26,365 nucleotides of DNA from positions 1 to 26,365 of the forward strand of contig CAYMTN010000053.1 in the NCBI GenBank assembly GCA_964393335.1, given 5' to 3'. This DNA is from CAYMTN01 sp964393335 (GTDB lineage Bacteria; Chloroflexota; Anaerolineae; Aggregatilineales; Aggregatilineaceae). Numbering within the stretch: the stretch's first letter is position 1; each line of letters opens with the position of its first letter. This document shows, piece by piece, positions 23,998 to 26,365 of this stretch. Position numbers and translations under genes: made by a program. Below the pieces are notes generated by a model. The model ran no database searches and was not told where the DNA came from. It was given only the letters and a program-made list of their open reading frames with translations.

Positions 23998-24465
23998 ATG
24001 AGTGAGAACGGAACCTTTAAGCCTGTGATCGTAGGCTTTTTGTGCAACTGGTGCTCCTATCGCGCGGCTGACTTGGCTGGCACTTCCCGCATGGGATATC
24101 CGGCTACGCTGCGTGACATTCGTATCATGTGCACCGGGCGGCTCGATCCGACATTTGTGCTGCGCGCACTGGAAAAAGGCGCGGACGGCGTCTTGATCAT
24201 GGGATGCCATCCCGGTCAATGCCACTACCAGGAAGGTAACTACAAGGCCATCCGGCGTTTTGCGCTGCTCAAGCGCACACTGCGCCAGCTGGGCGTCGAG
24301 GAAGATCGCGTACAACTTCATTGGGCGTCTGCCGCCGAAGGTGTGAAATTCGCCGAGACGGTTGCCCGCATGACCGAGCAGATCAAAGCGCTCGGCCCGC
24401 TCGACTGGCCGCACAATTGGCCGAATGAAGACCCGTATGCTGTTCAGGAGGCCGCTCATGAGTGA
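23998..24465 (+). CDS. mvhD: methyl-viologen-reducing hydrogenase delta subunit (MvhD)
   Basis: A 155-residue [2Fe-2S] protein linking the hydrogenase to HdrA. The family phrases CNWCSYRAADLAGTSRMGYP (Cys16, Cys19), IMCTGRLDP (Cys45) and GCHPGQCHYQEGN (Cys70, Cys75) are all present. The ATG at 23998 is preceded by GGAG and is 20 bp after the hdrA stop. It overlaps mvhG by 8 bp. Presence of this subunit between hdrA and the hydrogenase genes is the key sign that hydrogenase and Hdr work as one complex. Confidence 0.95.
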   Translation: MSENGTFKPVIVGFLCNWCSYRAADLAGTSRMGYPATLRDIRIMCTGRLDPTFVLRALEKGADGVLIMGCHPGQCHYQEGNYKAIRRFALLKRTLRQLGVEEDRVQLHWASAAEGVKFAETVARMTEQIKALGPLDWPHNWPNEDPYAVQEAAHE

Positions 24466-25474
24466 GAACGGGAAACCGAAACTGGCCCTGTATTGGGCTT
24501 CATCGTGCGGCGGCTGTGAGATCGCGGTGTTGGCCCTGCATGAGAAGATTCTCGATGTAGCCAACGCGTTTGATATCGTGTTCTGGCCGTGCGTGATGGA
24601 TTTCAAGTACGCTGATGTCGAAGCCATGCAAGACGGCGAGATTGACGTGTGCCTGTTCAATGGCGCGATTCGTAATGACGAAAACGCCCGCATGGCCCAC
24701 TTACTGCGTCAGAAGTCGAAGGTCCTGGTGGCGTTTGGTGCCTGTGCCTTTGGCGGGTCGATGCCCGGCCTGGCCAACTTCTCCGACCGCGAGAAGATGT
24801 TCGACTGGATTTACTTCGACTCACCCAGCACCGACAATCCGGACCGGGTCGTGCCGCAAAAACACACCGATATGCCTGAAGGCGAGCTGGACCTGCCCGG
24901 ATTCTGGAATACGGTTAAGACGCTGGCCCAGGTCGTGCCGGTGGAATACTTCCTGCCGGGTTGCCCGCCCGAAGCGTCGTCGATTGAAACGGCGGTGAAT
25001 GCCATCGTGACCGGCCAGCTACCGCCGCCGGGATCGGTGATCGGAGCGGATGTGACGGTGTGTGACGAGTGCCCACGCACCAAATCTGAGAAGAGGATCA
25101 AACGTTTCTATCGCCCCCAGGAGATCATTCCCGATCCTGACCAGTGCTTGCTGGAACAGGGGCTTTTTTGCGCCGGTATTGCGACTCGATCTGGCTGTGG
25201 GGCGAAGTGCCCGTCAGTTGGTTTGGGCTGCCGGGGCTGTTATGGCCCGAATGAAGGTGTGGTGGATCACGGGGCCAAGATGCTCACAGGGATCGCGTCC
25301 GTATTGGATGCGAATACGCCTGAAGAAGTCGAGGCGATCCTGGATACACTGCCGGACCCGGCGGGTTACTTCTATCGCTTCCACTTGCCGGGGTCGCTGC
25401 TGCGCCGTGCCGCGTGGCAGACCGGCAAGAAACAGCCAGTAGAAGCTCGCACGCCGGTTGGCGAACCATCATAG
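24458..25474 (+). CDS. mvhG: [NiFe]-hydrogenase small subunit, MvhG-like (group 3c)
   Basis: A 338-residue small subunit carrying three Fe-S clusters. Proximal-cluster ligands are Cys17, Cys20 (SSCGGCE), Cys96 (FGACAFGG) and Cys169 (LPGCPPE). The C-terminal cluster region has Cys202/205, Cys230, Cys238, Cys247, Cys251, Cys258 and Cys261 (CGAKCPSVGLGCRGCYG). There is no twin-arginine signal, so the enzyme is cytoplasmic. ATG 24458 was chosen because AGGAGG lies 6 bp upstream; an upstream in-frame ATG at 24425 adds 11 residues inside mvhD without a ribosome-binding site. The large subunit gene follows after 16 bp. Confidence 0.94.
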   Translation: MSENGKPKLALYWASSCGGCEIAVLALHEKILDVANAFDIVFWPCVMDFKYADVEAMQDGEIDVCLFNGAIRNDENARMAHLLRQKSKVLVAFGACAFGGSMPGLANFSDREKMFDWIYFDSPSTDNPDRVVPQKHTDMPEGELDLPGFWNTVKTLAQVVPVEYFLPGCPPEASSIETAVNAIVTGQLPPPGSVIGADVTVCDECPRTKSEKRIKRFYRPQEIIPDPDQCLLEQGLFCAGIATRSGCGAKCPSVGLGCRGCYGPNEGVVDHGAKMLTGIASVLDANTPEEVEAILDTLPDPAGYFYRFHLPGSLLRRAAWQTGKKQPVEARTPVGEPS

Positions 25475-25490
25475 GCCAGGAGGAACCATC

Positions 25491-26365
25491 ATGACACGCA
25501 TTTCAATTGATCCGATCACCCGGCTCGAAGGGCACGGGAAGATCGAAATCTTCCTGGACGACAAGGGAAATGTCGAAAACTGCTATTTTCAGGTGCCCGA
25601 ACTGCGCGGGTTTGAAGTTTTCTGCCTGGGGCGTCCGGTTGAAGAAATGCCGCGCCTGACCAGCCGTATCTGCGGCGTGTGTCCAGAGGCTCACCTGATG
25701 GCAGCCGCCAAGGCGTGCGATGCCGTCTACAACGTCGAGGTACCGTCAGCCGGAAAGAAGCTGCGCGAGCTGCTTTATTCCGCGTTTTTTGTGACGGACC
25801 ATACGACGCACTTCTATGCCCTGGGCGGCCCTGACTTTGTGGTCGGGCCGGATGCGCCTGCTGCCGAGCGTAATATCCTGGGTGTGATCGCTAAGGTCGG
25901 CCTGGAAATCGGCGGGCAGGTGATCGCGTGCCGCAAGCGTAACCATCACGTGATCGAGATGATCGGCGGGCGAGCGATCCATCCTGTCGCCGCGTTGCCG
26001 GGTGGTATGAGCCATCCGATCACCGAAGAACAGCGCCAGGAGATCATCGAGATCGCGCGGCAAAATGTCGAGTTTGGGAAGTTCACAATCGGGCTGTTCC
26101 ACGACGTGGTGCTGAAAAACTCCGGCTACGTGGACCTGATCACCAGTCCCGGCTATACCCAGCAGACGTACTACATGGGCCTGGTGGACGAGAACAATCA
26201 CGTCAACTTCTATGACGGAAAAGTGCGCGTGGTCGGGCCGGACGGCAATGAGCACTGCAAGTACGCGCCGAACGAATATACCCAGTATGTCGCCGAGCAC
26301 GTCGAACCCTGGTCCTACCTGAAGTTCCCCTATCTCAAAAAAGTAGGGTGGAAGGGCTTCGTCGA
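25491..26365 (+). CDS. mvhA: [NiFe]-hydrogenase large subunit, MvhA-like (cut by right edge)
   Basis: First 291 residues of the catalytic large subunit. The L1 motif RICGVCPEAH (residues 59-68) supplies the Ni-Fe ligands Cys61 and Cys64. The start MTRISIDPITRLEGHGKIEI is typical of group 3c/3 enzymes. AGGAGG lies 7 bp before the ATG. The C-terminal L2 motif with the other two Ni ligands, and any protease-cleaved tail, lie outside the window, so activity cannot be fully judged. Confidence 0.95.
   Translation, partial: MTRISIDPITRLEGHGKIEIFLDDKGNVENCYFQVPELRGFEVFCLGRPVEEMPRLTSRICGVCPEAHLMAAAKACDAVYNVEVPSAGKKLRELLYSAFFVTDHTTHFYALGGPDFVVGPDAPAAERNILGVIAKVGLEIGGQVIACRKRNHHVIEMIGGRAIHPVAALPGGMSHPITEEQRQEIIEIARQNVEFGKFTIGLFHDVVLKNSGYVDLITSPGYTQQTYYMGLVDENNHVNFYDGKVRVVGPDGNEHCKYAPNEYTQYVAEHVEPWSYLKFPYLKKVGWKGFV

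Noticed and set aside
25491..26365. F420-reducing hydrogenase (FrhA) as identity of the large subunit
   Set aside because: The linked mvhD and hdrCBA and the absence of an FrhB gene favour the Mvh (group 3c) type.
1..26365. CRISPR arrays, tRNA/rRNA genes, insertion sequences, prophage
   Set aside because: Scanned by eye on both strands; no spaced repeats, cloverleaf, transposase or terminal inverted repeats were seen.

Overview
The window is about 26 kb of GC-rich bacterial chromosome with tightly packed genes, many starting at GTG or overlapping the stop codon of the gene before. The content (C4-zinc type ribosomal protein L28, the rpmB/asp23/DhaL-kinase/rpe neighbourhood, a 7TM-HD phosphohydrolase next to ybeY, LamG-like and TPR lipid- or membrane-anchored proteins, and a soluble hdr-mvh hydrogenase cluster) fits an anaerobic or facultatively anaerobic Chloroflexota (Anaerolineae-like) bacterium. 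That assignment is inferred from gene content only. No tRNA, rRNA, CRISPR array, insertion sequence or phage gene was seen.

Left part (1-5407). Ribosomal protein L28 (rpmB, +) is divergent from asp23 and a DhaL-domain fatty-acid kinase (both -; the kinase runs off the left edge). rpmB converges on rpe (-), and the two share a bidirectional terminator. Upstream of rpe, with its own terminator, lies a large ftsK DNA translocase (-). This resembles the rpe...rpmB-yloU-yloV neighbourhood of Bacillus.

Middle part (5531-15975, all +). An orphan receiver-domain response regulator is followed by a TPR protein, two cell-surface LamG-like proteins, the tRNA methylthiotransferase mtaB, a HIT-family hydrolase, a YqeY protein, a PgpH-like 7TM-HD phosphodiesterase, the rRNA endonuclease ybeY, and a membrane-anchored TIM-barrel protein whose glycosidase acid residue looks lost. 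Start and stop codons interlock (GTGA, TAATG, TGATG), so runs of these genes are probably co-translated. A strong terminator ends the block.

Right part (16045-26365). A 1029-residue secreted protein (-) fuses a glycosyl-hydrolase-like domain to an alpha/beta-hydrolase esterase. Divergent from it is a NarL/LuxR-type response regulator, then a 351-bp gene-free leader with several inverted repeats. After the leader comes an operon of hdrC, hdrB, hdrA, mvhD, mvhG and mvhA (mvhA cut by the right edge). Together these encode a complete soluble flavin-based electron-bifurcating [NiFe]-hydrogenase/heterodisulfide-reductase complex. In methanogens it couples H2 oxidation to reduction of a disulfide and ferredoxin. 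What the disulfide partner is in this bacterium cannot be told from the window, and it is the most interesting open question here. The Shine-Dalgarno of hdrC sits in a perfect 5-bp hairpin, which suggests translational control of the operon.
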